Assembly: GCF_046736045.1 (NCBI RefSeq)
Contig: NZ_CP177134.1
Coordinates: forward strand, 1,116,001-1,180,000
Source: Leptospira_A sp046736045
GTDB lineage: Bacteria > Spirochaetota > Leptospiria > Leptospirales > Leptospiraceae
Reading direction: 5' to 3'
DNA length: 64,000 nt
The notes under the pieces are model-generated. The model saw nothing but the letters and a program-made list of their open reading frames with translations, was not told the DNA's origin and made no database searches. A program made the translations under genes and the position numbers. Positions 1-9,264 of this stretch are shown here, in pieces; the stretch's first letter is position 1, and each line of letters opens with the position of its first letter.

Positions 1-89
1 AACTGGAGAAAGCGGAAGAACTGGGAATCAAACTGGTCAATGAAGAGGAGTTCCTTTCTCTTTTGAAAAAAGAAGGAATCCCTCATTGA
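1..89 (+). CDS. ligA: NAD-dependent DNA ligase, C-terminal end (partial)
   Basis: The reading frame beginning at base 3 is open to a TGA at 87-89 and encodes 28 residues. They start LEKAEELGIKLVNEEEF, which is the typical end of the BRCT domain that closes bacterial NAD+-dependent DNA ligases (a serine/lysine stretch, then K-x-x-KA-x-ELGI, then a D/N-E-E-E-F helix). The gene begins outside the window. A near-perfect hairpin follows at 92-118. Other BRCT proteins could end similarly, so the call rests on a short stretch. Confidence 0.72.
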   Translation, partial: LEKAEELGIKLVNEEEFLSLLKKEGIPH

Positions 90-91
90 AA

Positions 92-126
92 AATCAAGCC
101 ATCCATTGATGGTTGATTCTTTATTT
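92..126. terminator. Hairpin between convergent ligA and YceI genes
   Basis: The arms 92-103 and 108-118 pair over 11 bp with one bulged G and a four-base loop, and are followed by a T-rich run on the + strand. It lies between the ligA stop and the stop of the minus-strand YceI gene, so it may serve both genes. The T tract is short, so strength is uncertain. Confidence 0.5.
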
Positions 127-726
127 GCAGACTTTATCTAAAGTTGAAACGATTTTAAAATCCACATTCGGCCAAAGTTTGCTTGTTCCATCGGCACCTT
201 TGTGCAAATCTCTGCATTCTTCATTCAAACGTGCAAGCCCGGATTTCAACCCGAAATCCAATACATCCAGAGAACCCGTGACTTCGATCGTATTTTCTTT
301 CACTACAAATTGAACCGGAACCGATTTTTTCACTCCACCGAACACCAAGTCCAGTTTCGCTGAACCAGAGTTAATTCCTTTGATTTCGGAAAAATTTCCT
401 TTGAATTCTTTGCCGTTTTTTACAGATCCGAAAAAATATTTTTTAATTTTTTCATCACGATCGGGAACATTGGAGTTGATAGAGGAAATTGGGATTGCAA
501 AAGATAAATCCTTTACAGACTCCAGGACAGTAGCTCCCGACTTGGTTTTGTTTACCAATATGGAATCAAATTTTCCTTTAACTCCGGTTTTTTCAGTAAA
601 TTTAAACGCAGTCCACTCCAGACTGGTTTGTTTCGGATTGTACGCATAAGTACATTTTTCCTCGGCAAACACGGCAGTGGCAGATGCGACGGAACAGATA
701 ATTGCAAACAGATAAATGTTTTTCAT
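121..726 (-). CDS. YceI-family periplasmic protein
   Basis: This 201-residue protein starts with a clear Sec signal peptide (MKNIYLFAIICSVASATAVFA, cleavage probably after the AVFA). The mature part has the pattern of the YceI lipocalin-like barrel: an early SLEWTAFKF strand followed by a G-KGKF turn, a central LSFAIPISSINS segment, and a late GSLDVLDFGL strand. YceI proteins bind polyisoprenoid or other lipids in the periplasm, and the exact ligand is usually unknown. The gene has its own good promoter at 747-775 and a GAGAGG ribosome site. Length is close to the E. coli protein (191 residues). Family assignment is firm; the role here is not known. Confidence 0.85.
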   Translation of the reverse strand: MKNIYLFAIICSVASATAVFAEEKCTYAYNPKQTSLEWTAFKFTEKTGVKGKFDSILVNKTKSGATVLESVKDLSFAIPISSINSNVPDRDEKIKKYFFGSVKNGKEFKGNFSEIKGINSGSAKLDLVFGGVKKSVPVQFVVKENTIEVTGSLDVLDFGLKSGLARLNEECRDLHKGADGTSKLWPNVDFKIVSTLDKVCK

Positions 727-746
727 CGGTTTTCCTCTCTGATATA

Positions 747-775
747 ATTAGACTGGAAGGATATCTCTTTGTCAA
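747..775 (-). promoter_or_regulatory. Sigma70-type promoter of the YceI gene
   Basis: On the minus strand a perfect TTGACA (770-775) is followed after exactly 17 bases by TCTAAT (747-752). It lies about 20 bp upstream of the YceI start codon, giving a short leader that carries an AGAGAGGA ribosome site. This is the clearest consensus promoter I found in the window. Confidence 0.65.
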
Positions 776-949
776 GACCAGTAGGAGATTCTACTTTTCT
801 AATTGTGGATTTATTAAGCATAAATCCCCTCTGCGGTGCAAAATTCGGATTAGCCCTAAAATTAAACTCCTCCTTTCGCTTTCTGTTTTAAAAAACGACT
901 TTAACAGAATGATCCGTTTCAAAATACTCTTCACAAAAGAGAAGAAAGA

Positions 950-2635
950 ATGCACGGCGAAGAATCATTATTAACAGACATCGGTTTAAGCATTATTTTT
1001 GCTACCGTTCTCAGTCACATAGCAAGAGTTGCGAAACAACCGCTTATCCTTGGTTATATTATCGGAGGAGCCCTTCTTGGAAAAGAAATGGGCTTTTCAC
1101 TCGTTACGAACGAAGCATCCATCGAACTGATTTCAGAAATCGGTCTGATATTACTTCTATTCATCATCGGTTTGGAAATCAACCTTGCCGAACTTGCAAA
1201 AATGGGTAAGGCGATGTTTTTATTGGGAACATTGCAATTCACATTATCCGTAGCTTTTGTATATGGATTTTTTCCTCTTTTGGGTCTTCCCATCGGCGGA
1301 GAAAAATTCGATCTGCTTTATATAGCGGTGGCTCTCTCTCTCAGTTCGACACTCATCGTTGTAAAATTGCTCCAGGACAAAGTCGAGATCAACACTCTAT
1401 CGGGAAAACTCACCGTAGGGGTTTTGGTATTCCAGGATATCTGGGCGATCTTGTTTATGGGGGTTCAGCCGAATCTCAACAGTCCCGAAATTTTAAAAAT
1501 TCTAGCTTCTATCGGAATCATCGTTCTACTGATCATTTTTAGTTTCACTGTCAGCAGATATATTTTAGCCCCGCTTTATAAAGCATGTGCTTCCAGCTCG
1601 GAACTTGTCTTGCTAACATCAATTATGTGGTGTTTTGCAATTTGCGGTATCGCGGGACAAGCCGGACTTTCCAAAGAGATGGGTGCCCTTGTTGCGGGTA
1701 TGAGTATCGCTGCATTTCCTTATGGTGCGGATGTGATTTCCAAACTCATCGGGATTCGCGATTTTTTCGTAACTCTTTTTTTCGTAGCATTGGGTTTGAA
1801 AGTTCCTATGCCTAGCGTGGAAGTGGTTGCCATTTCCTTTGCAATCATAGTTCTTATGTTAGTCGTCCGTATCTTGACGGTTGCGCCGATCATCATAGCA
1901 TTGAAAAAAGGTGTAAGAACCGGATTTTTGACAGGGCTTAATTTGGCGCAGATTTCCGAATTCTCTCTCGTAATACTCGCATTAGGTGCCGGTTTCGGCC
2001 ATGTCACGGGCAAATTACAAGCTGTGATTCTAACATCTACGATCATTGCTTCCATCGTTTCCACTTATATCATTCTTTTCAATCACCAGATTGCGTCCGC
2101 ATTGGCCCGATTCGTGGCAAGGTTCGGAATTCATGATGAAGCCGCTGAAGTGAAAACGGAAGGCGGAGCTCACGGACACGGCGACGGACAAGTAAGAGAT
2201 ATCATTGTACTCGGTTATTTCAGAATTGCACGTGCATTCATCAGCTACCTGGAAGATCTTTCTCCATCACTGATCAAAAGGATCATCATCGCTGACTACA
2301 ATCCTGCATTCAAAGACGAACTGACAGGAAAAGGATTTCAATGGGCTTATGCGGATTTGGCTCACCCGGAATCACTTTCCCATATCGGACTTCACGATGC
2401 TTCGATGGTAGTATGTACGATTTCCGACTCGTTTCTGAAAGGGACAAATAACACACGTTTGCTTTCTACATTGACCAAATTGGCTCCGAATGCAAAAATC
2501 ATTCTGACTTCCGATGAACCGGATGATGCTAAAAAGTTAGTTGTAGACGGGGCACAAAAAGTAATCGTTCCGGGTATCATCACCGGAGAATTTTTGTATG
2601 ACTACATTGCAGGCGGAATGAGAAAGGGAGCTTAA
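950..2635 (+). CDS. CPA2-family cation/proton antiporter with TrkA-N domain
   Basis: The 561-residue inner-membrane protein has about 12-13 hydrophobic segments over residues 5-390, including the G-Y-I-I-G-G loop near residue 38 and the LSLSSTLIVVKLL segment typical of KefB/KefC and related monovalent cation:proton antiporters. A Rossmann-like TrkA-N regulatory domain follows from about residue 417 (DIIVLGYFRIARAF). Its glycine motif is degenerate, so nucleotide binding is uncertain. A short His/Gly linker (GAHGHGDG, near residue 405) joins the two parts. The start is supported by a GAGAAGAAAG ribosome site. It probably exports K+ or Na+ in exchange for protons; ion specificity cannot be read from sequence. 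Confidence 0.85.
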   Translation: MHGEESLLTDIGLSIIFATVLSHIARVAKQPLILGYIIGGALLGKEMGFSLVTNEASIELISEIGLILLLFIIGLEINLAELAKMGKAMFLLGTLQFTLSVAFVYGFFPLLGLPIGGEKFDLLYIAVALSLSSTLIVVKLLQDKVEINTLSGKLTVGVLVFQDIWAILFMGVQPNLNSPEILKILASIGIIVLLIIFSFTVSRYILAPLYKACASSSELVLLTSIMWCFAICGIAGQAGLSKEMGALVAGMSIAAFPYGADVISKLIGIRDFFVTLFFVALGLKVPMPSVEVVAISFAIIVLMLVVRILTVAPIIIALKKGVRTGFLTGLNLAQISEFSLVILALGAGFGHVTGKLQAVILTSTIIASIVSTYIILFNHQIASALARFVARFGIHDEAAEVKTEGGAHGHGDGQVRDIIVLGYFRIARAFISYLEDLSPSLIKRIIIADYNPAFKDELTGKGFQWAYADLAHPESLSHIGLHDASMVVCTISDSFLKGTNNTRLLSTLTKLAPNAKIILTSDEPDDAKKLVVDGAQKVIVPGIITGEFLYDYIAGGMRKGA

Positions 2636-2637
2636 AA

Positions 2638-3378
2638 CTAAATCCAACCCTTCTTTTTAAACTCTTCCGTCACAATTTCCAAATCCCTGGGGGAATCCAC
2701 TCCCAGGTTGGCTTTATTTGCCAAAAAAACTCCGATCGTATTTCCATTTTGCAAAGCTCTCAGTTGTTCCAAAGATTCGCTCATCTCCCAATCGGAAACG
2801 GGAAGAGAATGATAGTTCAGTAAAAATTTTCTTTCATAACTGTAAATTCCCAGATGACGGAAGTAGTCCGCCTTTTTCTTGAAAGAAGAAGGAATGGGAC
2901 TGCGGGAAAAATAGTTAGCGCGTGATAGTTGGTCAAATACAACTTTCACCCGATTGGGATCGTTAGGATCTTCTGTTTCTGCAAAACGAACCGCAGCAGT
3001 AGTCATCTCCCAATCCGTATTTTTTAATTTTAGATCCACTACCCCGTCAATCAGTTCCGGTTCAATGCCAGGTTCATCACCTTGGATATTCACAATCACA
3101 TCATATTCGGGAAATTGATGTGCCACTTCTATGATTCGATCGGTTCCTGTTTCGTGGTCTACACGAGTCATCGCTACTTTGCCGCCAAAGGACAAAACTG
3201 CGTCCCGGATTTTTTCATCATCCGTTGCGACAACGAGTTCATTCAAAGATTTTGCTTTTTTAGAATGCAAATAGGTCCACTCGATCATCGGTTTGGAACC
3301 GATGAGAGCGAGTGGTTTTCCGGGAAAACGTGTACTTGCGAAACGCGCAGGAATCACACCCAAAACTTTTTTTGACAT
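2638..3378 (-). CDS. kdsB: 3-deoxy-manno-octulosonate cytidylyltransferase
   Basis: This 246-residue cytosolic enzyme activates KDO with CTP to CMP-KDO for the lipopolysaccharide inner core. It shows the signature N-terminal nucleotide loop IPARFASTRFPGKPL (residues 9-23), the VNIQGDEPG metal-binding segment, and the HLGIYSYERKFLL region characteristic of KdsB. Length matches the family (about 245-250). It lies just downstream of fliL on the same strand with an 8-bp gap, so it may be co-transcribed with the flagellar genes, although there is no functional link. Confidence 0.95.
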   Translation of the reverse strand: MSKKVLGVIPARFASTRFPGKPLALIGSKPMIEWTYLHSKKAKSLNELVVATDDEKIRDAVLSFGGKVAMTRVDHETGTDRIIEVAHQFPEYDVIVNIQGDEPGIEPELIDGVVDLKLKNTDWEMTTAAVRFAETEDPNDPNRVKVVFDQLSRANYFSRSPIPSSFKKKADYFRHLGIYSYERKFLLNYHSLPVSDWEMSESLEQLRALQNGNTIGVFLANKANLGVDSPRDLEIVTEEFKKKGWI

Positions 3379-3386
3379 AACGGATC

Positions 3387-3914
3387 TTAGTTTACTAAAA
3401 ATTCGGTAAAATAAATCTCTTTGATTTTTCCATTTGTCAGAATATGATTCAAATGTGCTTTGATCTCTTCTCTTAAATCCAATTGGTTGGTAATCGACTT
3501 CAAATCATCTTTCGTTTTACGGGCAATGATCAAGTTGATGATGTTTTGCATTTGCGCTACGCGCATTGCCAACTCCTGGGAAAGAGCAGGTTGTCCCGAC
3601 TCAAATCCGAGAGACATCTTTAACTTTACGAAATGCGACTCCCCTACATCGGATGTATTGATCCGAAACTCTTCCTGGAAACTATATATCTCCAATGGAG
3701 GTGGCGCTTTTACCAATGATATGTTCTTTTGCTGTTTGAAGACACTGGTTGCAGTCTTTTGAGCAACAAACATAGATATCACGGTAACAATGATGATTCC
3801 AAAAATAGCGGCAGCAATGTAAAGTAACCATTTAACAATGGGAGACATTCCCGCCCCACTAGGGGAACCTTCGGCCAGCCCGCCTTCTTCTTCGTCTACT
3901 TCACGATCACCCAT
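3387..3914 (-). CDS. fliL: Flagellar basal body-associated protein FliL
   Basis: This 175-residue protein has an acidic N terminus, one membrane segment at about residues 26-50, and a periplasmic FliL domain (PLEIYSFQEEFRINTSD, then LKMSLGFES, then a C-terminal IKEIYFTEFLVN). FliL forms a ring around the stator units and supports torque. Its start overlaps the motB stop by one base, so the two are translationally coupled. In spirochaetes these flagella lie in the periplasm. Confidence 0.93.
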   Translation of the reverse strand: MGDREVDEEEGGLAEGSPSGAGMSPIVKWLLYIAAAIFGIIIVTVISMFVAQKTATSVFKQQKNISLVKAPPPLEIYSFQEEFRINTSDVGESHFVKLKMSLGFESGQPALSQELAMRVAQMQNIINLIIARKTKDDLKSITNQLDLREEIKAHLNHILTNGKIKEIYFTEFLVN

Positions 3915-4744
3915 TACTGATCTCCTTCTACATTTGTTTCTGTATTTGGTAACCGAGACTCAGGCAAACCATACCGACTTTCGCCTGGCGCTCGTTTGGT
4001 TGATTTTTCGGTTAAAATAATAATATCTATTCTTCGATTGAAGGCTTTTGCTTCGGGAGTGCCTTCGTTCTCCATAATCATAGGACGATAAGAACCGAAA
4101 CTAACTGCCTGGAACCAACTAGGATCAATCTCTTCCGAGTTGATCATAAACACCGTTGTATTCACGGAACGCGCTGCGGCCAAATCCCAATTGTTGATGT
4201 ATTCTCTTTCTTCTCTACCCGGACGATTGACAGGGTTCACTGCATCATCATCACTATGGCCTTCCACTCTTACAAATCGTTCCAAACCATTAATCAAAGT
4301 TGCAGCTTTGCGCAAAGTTTCCCGGATGGATGGAGTTAGGATCGCAGATCCCGGATAAAAATAATCCGCTCCTACAAGCGAGATGACAAGCCCTCTTTCA
4401 TTTTCAGAAATACGAACCTTACCCGCTTCCACTTCCGGTTTAAAAACTTCCTGAGCATCCTTTTTCGATTTGGATAAATTTCTACCTACCACTTGGGAAG
4501 GAAGCGCTTCAATATTCATCCCCATCTCTTCCAAAGAACCTTTGGATAAAGTTTGGCCGCCTGTAAAAAATCCCGTCGTGGATTTGAATGCGGACAAAAT
4601 GATCTGCATCTCTCTCGCATCCGTTTTACCGGTCGTATAGAGAAGGATAAAGAAACATAATAACAGTGTCACCATATCCCCGTAAGTTGCCATGAACTCG
4701 GGGACTTTCTGAATGCACTCGGGACATTTTTGTTCTTTCGCCAT
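3914..4744 (-). CDS. motB: Flagellar motor stator protein MotB
   Basis: The protein has 276 residues. A short cytoplasmic N terminus with a CPEC pair (C7, C10) precedes a single membrane helix that starts at YGDMVTLLL. Asp23 is the expected proton-binding aspartate. From about residue 125 there is an OmpA-like peptidoglycan-binding domain (VEGHSDDDAV motif, then FNRRIDIIIL near the end). It forms the stator with MotA, whose gene lies directly upstream with a 9-bp gap. The N-terminal CPEC pair is common in MotB of several phyla. Confidence 0.96.
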   Translation of the reverse strand: MAKEQKCPECIQKVPEFMATYGDMVTLLLCFFILLYTTGKTDAREMQIILSAFKSTTGFFTGGQTLSKGSLEEMGMNIEALPSQVVGRNLSKSKKDAQEVFKPEVEAGKVRISENERGLVISLVGADYFYPGSAILTPSIRETLRKAATLINGLERFVRVEGHSDDDAVNPVNRPGREEREYINNWDLAAARSVNTTVFMINSEEIDPSWFQAVSFGSYRPMIMENEGTPEAKAFNRRIDIIILTEKSTKRAPGESRYGLPESRLPNTETNVEGDQ

Positions 4745-4753
4745 AGCTAAAGA

Positions 4754-5536
4754 TTAATCTCCGTCATCCTTCATTGCCGCTCTCTCGACCGGAGTCAGGA
4801 AGCTTGCAAGTTTTTCCTTCACAATACGAGGGTTATCCCCTGATTGGATGGAAAGTGTTCCTTCCACCATAACTTGTTTGATCACAAGTTCGTCTTCCGA
4901 TCTGCGGGTCAACTTACGAACCACAGGTGAAGCAAACAAGTTCTGGGCCAATGATCCGTATAAGGTAGTAATCAAGGCAGTCGCCATACCCTGACCGATC
5001 GCACTTGCGTCCCCACCACCTAAGTTTTTTAACATCCCTACAAGACCAACCAGAGTTCCTAACATTCCGAACCCCGGCGCAAAACCGGCATAAGCATCCC
5101 ACCAACCTCTTCCATAAGCATGTCTTTGGGCGGTGTTGCTGATTTCCGTCTCCATAATATTTCGAACAAGTTCCGGGTCAGTTCCATCCACTACGAGTTG
5201 GATTCCCTTCTTTAAAAATTCTTCCGGCAATTCATTGATATCATCTTCCAAAGCAAGTAATCCTTCCCTTCTTGCTTTCTCGGAAAAACTCACGAGTGTT
5301 GTGATCAGATTTGGAAGATCAAATGTAGGGTTTTGAAATGCTTTTTTAGTTACAGTCCCCACTGCCATAGTGGAAGTCCATGGAAAGGAAATGATGGTTG
5401 CGGCTGCCGCACCACCAAACGTGATCATGACGGAAGGAATATCGATCAAGTCCATGATACTCAAACCACCTGAGATGGTTCCGAGAACCATCAAGGCACT
5501 TCCTAAAGCAAGCCCGATTACTGTTGCTATATCCAT
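4754..5536 (-). CDS. motA: Flagellar motor stator protein MotA
   Basis: The 260-residue inner-membrane protein has four hydrophobic helices, two at residues 3-55 and two at about 145-205. The second pair contains the conserved GMLGTLVGLVGMLKNL segment and a downstream TLYGSLAQNLFASP helix. The cytoplasmic loop carries the charged residues used in rotor contact. With MotB it makes the proton channel that drives rotation. It sits between flbD and motB with gaps of 9 bp each. Confidence 0.96.
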   Translation of the reverse strand: MDIATVIGLALGSALMVLGTISGGLSIMDLIDIPSVMITFGGAAAATIISFPWTSTMAVGTVTKKAFQNPTFDLPNLITTLVSFSEKARREGLLALEDDINELPEEFLKKGIQLVVDGTDPELVRNIMETEISNTAQRHAYGRGWWDAYAGFAPGFGMLGTLVGLVGMLKNLGGGDASAIGQGMATALITTLYGSLAQNLFASPVVRKLTRRSEDELVIKQVMVEGTLSIQSGDNPRIVKEKLASFLTPVERAAMKDDGD

Positions 5537-5545
5537 AAGTACGCG

Positions 5546-5761
5546 TTATCCCTCTTTAGTTGGACGATTGGTCACTGGTAGAGAGTGGATGCGAGTCTTG
5601 TATGCAAAGACTTTTTCCACAACAGTTTCTACAGGTTCTGAAACGATGTACTTCTTCTCATTTAAGAGAGTGATGACAGTGTCCGGATTTGCCTCAATAG
5701 ACTCAATCAAGTCCGCATTGAGTACAAATTCTGCCCCTTTCAGTCGGTGTAGGATGACCAA
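5546..5761 (-). CDS. flbD: Flagellar FlbD family protein
   Basis: The 71-residue protein begins MVILHRLKGAEFVLNADLIE and contains the PDTVITLLNEKKYIVSEPV segment, the hallmark of the small FlbD/SwrD family. SwrD in Bacillus increases motor torque. In spirochaetes flbD usually lies between flgE and motA. Here flgE is not upstream: a glycosyltransferase gene occupies that place, so the block is reduced to flbD-motA-motB-fliL. Confidence 0.92.
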   Translation of the reverse strand: MVILHRLKGAEFVLNADLIESIEANPDTVITLLNEKKYIVSEPVETVVEKVFAYKTRIHSLPVTNRPTKEG

Positions 5762-5781
5762 TGGATCCCCCTATAAGATTA

Positions 5782-6861
5782 CTACTTATGTCTATCGACT
5801 GCTTTACGAATTTCGCTTACGAATTTTTCTTCAGTAAACCGATTGATGGATTTTTGGAACTCAGTGCGTTTATAGGAGATGGATTCCGACTCTTGGATGG
5901 CAATGTTGAGAGCTTCGACCGTCTGTTCTTTGAAAAATACTCCTGTTTTGCCGGAAACTACCGTTTCCAAGGCCCCACCTTGCCCGAAAGCAATCACTGG
6001 TGTGGCGTAAGCTTGGGATTCGACAGGAGTAATTCCAAAGTCTTCCATTCCCGGAAAAATAAAACCGCGCGCTCTTTTGTAATAATCAAGCACTTCCTGC
6101 CGCGGGATTCCCTTTTTCCAAATGATATTGGAAGGCAGATTTTTGGTGAGTTTGCTTTCTTCCTGGCCTCCCCCGATGAGGATCAGCTTTTTTTTGTTCT
6201 TGGTAAAAGCTTCAATCGCCAGATCGATTTTTTTATACGGAGCAAATGCGGAAACCATGAGATAATAATCTTCTTTGGAATAATCCTGTACCCGAAATTC
6301 TTCCGACAAACAAGGAGGAGGAATCACTTGGTAATCCCTTCTGTAATATTTTTGAATTCGTTTTCCCACAAAATGCGAGTTACACGTAAAATAATCAACT
6401 CTCTGTGAAGATGCTACATCCCAAGTACGGAGATAATTGGCAATCGATTGAAATAGAAAAAATTTCAATCCCGATCTGTTTGGAAAATAATCATAATACA
6501 TATCCCAAACATATCTCATAGGCGAATGGACGTAGCTCATATGAAATGTATTCGGATGAGGGATGACTCCTTTCGCAACACAATGCGAAGAACTGATGAC
6601 TACATCATACCCCCGCAGGTCCAAAGATTCGATAGCGGTAGGTAAAAGAGGAAGATAATAACGATAATATTTTTCTTTGAAAGGAAGATTGTCGGTAAAG
6701 GCAGTAGTGATCCTGCGGTTTTCAATTCGACCGTTTAACTTTCCTTTACTGTAGAATAAAGTAAACAGATCCGCAGTAGGATATGCTTTGAGAAGAGAAT
6801 CCAAAACAACTTCTCCCCCTCTCATCCCGGTCAACCAATCATGTATGATTGCAATTTTCAT
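5782..6861 (-). CDS. GT4-type glycosyltransferase
   Basis: This 359-residue enzyme has a GT-B fold. The N-terminal MKIAIIHDWLTGMRGGEVVL is the usual acceptor-domain start of GT4 enzymes, and the C-terminal half contains YYLMVSAFAPYKKIDLAIEAF and the E-x7-E nucleotide-sugar motif in GMEDFGITPVESQAYATPV. The donor and acceptor are unknown. It starts on the last base of the MCE gene stop (one-base overlap), so those two are coupled. It probably acts on lipopolysaccharide or another envelope glycan. Confidence 0.85.
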   Translation of the reverse strand: MKIAIIHDWLTGMRGGEVVLDSLLKAYPTADLFTLFYSKGKLNGRIENRRITTAFTDNLPFKEKYYRYYLPLLPTAIESLDLRGYDVVISSSHCVAKGVIPHPNTFHMSYVHSPMRYVWDMYYDYFPNRSGLKFFLFQSIANYLRTWDVASSQRVDYFTCNSHFVGKRIQKYYRRDYQVIPPPCLSEEFRVQDYSKEDYYLMVSAFAPYKKIDLAIEAFTKNKKKLILIGGGQEESKLTKNLPSNIIWKKGIPRQEVLDYYKRARGFIFPGMEDFGITPVESQAYATPVIAFGQGGALETVVSGKTGVFFKEQTVEALNIAIQESESISYKRTEFQKSINRFTEEKFVSEIRKAVDRHK

Positions 6862-7664
6862 TAGTTTTGAGGTCCAATCCTTCTACCTAGTAATGTAGTC
6901 CGCCCGTAAAAAGAAGCAGTGATCATAAATGGAATCGGCATCGTGTTTTCAAGATTCCTGGAAGACTCCATATAACGGCGGCCTTCTTTACCGATCGTTT
7001 CCGCATCCGCAACGGTAGTATATAATTCGTCATACATCTCCGTAGAATTGATCAATTTAGGAATGGTTCCCCCGGGTGCGTTCAATTTGTCCGTAATGGA
7101 ACGAAAATCCATAGTAATCGAACGAACGTCCTCCCGATTTTCTTCGATGGTCTGTGAAGACGCTTTGAAAAAATCATCAAAATAACGGGCGGATGGCAGA
7201 TAGTCCGGAGTCTTTTGCCCTTCTTGAAACGTAGGCCGGAAATACGGAGTTTTTCCGTCAGAGCTGCCGGGATTGATATTGATAACCCGATTGGAAAAAA
7301 CGGTAATTGTTTGAAAATCCACTTGGTAATTGTCCCAAAGAGTCAATGGTTCTTCCAAAGCGATATGAAGCTCGATCGCATAATCTCTGCTACTGTCTAG
7401 AAAATGGCGATCGGGAACATCAATGACAGGCCTTGAATCAATATGGGCAACGTAACCTTTGGGAATTCCGAGAATCCGAACCTCGGTCCCTTCTTTGATT
7501 CCGTCAATGCGTGAATAAAATAAAGAAAGCCGATAAGGGTATTTTTTATCAGGACGATCCGGTAGAATCACCGTGGTAAAAAAAGCAAAACAAACAAGGA
7601 ATATAAAGAAAACACCTGCCAAAATCTCGGATGAAATCTGATTCCTTAGGCGTTTCCAGAGCAC
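6861..7664 (-). CDS. MCE/MlaD-type lipid-transport protein
   Basis: The 267-residue protein has one N-terminal membrane anchor (residues about 14-34) and an MCE domain right after it: LFYSRIDGIKEGTEVRILGIPKGYV is the diagnostic start. The rest is extended and probably periplasmic. MlaD-like subunits form hexameric rings that shuttle phospholipids between membranes together with a permease and an ATPase. Neither of those is adjacent here, so partners must be encoded elsewhere. Confidence 0.8.
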   Translation of the reverse strand: MLWKRLRNQISSEILAGVFFIFLVCFAFFTTVILPDRPDKKYPYRLSLFYSRIDGIKEGTEVRILGIPKGYVAHIDSRPVIDVPDRHFLDSSRDYAIELHIALEEPLTLWDNYQVDFQTITVFSNRVININPGSSDGKTPYFRPTFQEGQKTPDYLPSARYFDDFFKASSQTIEENREDVRSITMDFRSITDKLNAPGGTIPKLINSTEMYDELYTTVADAETIGKEGRRYMESSRNLENTMPIPFMITASFYGRTTLLGRRIGPQN

Positions 7665-7718
7665 TCCTAATCCTTGAAAGAAAAGAAAGGCTTGGCAAGC
7701 AGTTTTTAAATCACGTTA

Positions 7719-8708
7719 ATGGAAGCTATGAAAGCAGTTACGATCCTAAAATACGACCCTACTGAACCTACGTTAGAACTCAGAGAAAAGGAAATTCCTG
7801 TTCCTAAAGACAATGAAGTACTTATCAAAATCCATGTTTCTCCCATCAACCCCTCTGACCTAATGTTCATTAGGGGGCTATATGGAATTAAAAAGAAAGC
7901 GCCGGTTTCTGCAGGATTTGAAGCAAGCGGAACAATTGTTTCTACAGGTTCCGAAATCAAAACATTAAAAGCAGGAATGAAAGTATCTTGTGTATCAGGG
8001 CATAACGACGGGTCTTGGGCGGAGTATATGATTACTACGGAAGAAAATTGCCTTCCGATCATAGATGGGATTTCTCTCGATGAAGCCAGTTCCTTTTTTG
8101 TAAATCCGATGACTGCATGGGCGATGGTTTCCAAATGTAAGGCCGAAAATCATCCGGCGATGATTCAAACTGCCTCGGCAAGTGCCTTGGGAAAAATGAT
8201 CGTTCGTCTCTGCGCCGAATGGAAAATTCCATTAATTAATGTTGTGCGGAAGAAAGAACAGGAAGATACCTTAAAAGAAATCGGCGCCGAGTATATTCTC
8301 AACTCGGAACTTCCCAATTTCGAAAAAGAACTTTATAAGATTTCCAAAAAACTGAACGCAACGTATGCAATTGATGCCGTAGCAGGAGAAACTGCACAAA
8401 AAGTATTCGAATGTATGCCTTACGGAGGAAAGTTGGTTTGTTACGGAGCCCTTTCTGAAAAACCATTCGCAGTCAATGCAGGAATCGTATTGTTTCAAAA
8501 CAAAAAAATCGAAGGTTATTGGCTCTCTTCATGGATTTATTCCATCGGAGTTGAAGAATTTCAAAAACAAGCAATTGAAGCTCAAAAGTTTTTGAAAACA
8601 ATTTTCCAAACAAAAATTAACAAACGGTATTCTTTGGAAGAATTTCAGGAAGGTTTGGAATTTTATAAAAACCATATGACAGAAGGGAAAGTAGTTTTCG
8701 CGCCATGA
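7719..8708 (+). CDS. Medium-chain (MDR) NADPH quinone/enoyl reductase
   Basis: The 329-residue enzyme has the GroES-like N-terminal domain (VLIKIHVSPINPSDLMFIRG, residues about 30-50) and a Rossmann domain in the middle. The structural and catalytic zinc cysteines of alcohol dehydrogenases are absent, and the NPSD motif is that of quinone oxidoreductases and MECR-type 2-enoyl reductases. An alternative start at the second Met (residue 4) would remove three residues. It overlaps the next gene by four bases (ATGA), so they form an operon. Substrate unknown. Confidence 0.8.
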   Translation: MEAMKAVTILKYDPTEPTLELREKEIPVPKDNEVLIKIHVSPINPSDLMFIRGLYGIKKKAPVSAGFEASGTIVSTGSEIKTLKAGMKVSCVSGHNDGSWAEYMITTEENCLPIIDGISLDEASSFFVNPMTAWAMVSKCKAENHPAMIQTASASALGKMIVRLCAEWKIPLINVVRKKEQEDTLKEIGAEYILNSELPNFEKELYKISKKLNATYAIDAVAGETAQKVFECMPYGGKLVCYGALSEKPFAVNAGIVLFQNKKIEGYWLSSWIYSIGVEEFQKQAIEAQKFLKTIFQTKINKRYSLEEFQEGLEFYKNHMTEGKVVFAP

Positions 8709-9262
8709 TTTTCTCAACTAACAAACATAAAACTACAAACCGTTTACTGGTTTTAGCAGTATTTAGTTTATCTTTATTTTTGCAGTCTTGCGTTTCGCAA
8801 GCCAAACAAAACCTGGATCGACTTAAAAAATGCGAATTTCAATTGGTAAATGTGTTGGTTTCGCTCACCCCGGGCCAAAGATTTTCTTTGATCCCGAAGT
8901 TTACAATCACTCCCATCATCGATATTAAAAATCCGAATGAAGAAGATGTGACCATCTATGAGTTTGATTTGAACTTGTCACTCATCGGAGAACAAGGAGA
9001 AGAAAAACTGGGGAGAGTAAAAAATCTGGTACCGAAAACCATTGCCAAAAATTCTTCCATTACACTTCCGTTAACTTTGGACTTGGAACAAAAAGAAGGA
9101 TTTGAAAACAAGATTTTAAGCATCGCTATGCGCCTGTTGAACGAAGCAAGTGCGGGAAAAGATGCGGAATTTTTGATTGAGGGAAACGTAACTTTTGATA
9201 CGGGGCTTGGGAAAATCCCTTTACCGGTATCCGAAAGACAAAACATTAAACTTAAGAAGTAA
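8705..9262 (+). CDS. LEA14/WHy-domain lipoprotein
   Basis: This 185-residue protein has a hydrophobic signal ending in LSLFLQSC, a spirochaetal-style lipobox with Cys at about residue 29. The body looks like a LEA type 2 (WHy) beta-sandwich: FTITPIIDIKNPNEEDVTIYEFDLNL is the usual first half, with a later SSITLPLTLDLE strand. Bacterial members are small envelope lipoproteins of unknown role, often tied to desiccation or stress. It is translationally coupled to the upstream reductase, and the next two genes follow within 2 bp each. Confidence 0.65.
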   Translation: MIFSTNKHKTTNRLLVLAVFSLSLFLQSCVSQAKQNLDRLKKCEFQLVNVLVSLTPGQRFSLIPKFTITPIIDIKNPNEEDVTIYEFDLNLSLIGEQGEEKLGRVKNLVPKTIAKNSSITLPLTLDLEQKEGFENKILSIAMRLLNEASAGKDAEFLIEGNVTFDTGLGKIPLPVSERQNIKLKK

Positions 9263-9264
9263 AG

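Noticed and set aside
4715..4744. CPEC cysteine pair at the MotB N terminus
   Set aside because: It looked odd at first, but such cysteines before the membrane helix are common in MotB proteins of several phyla.
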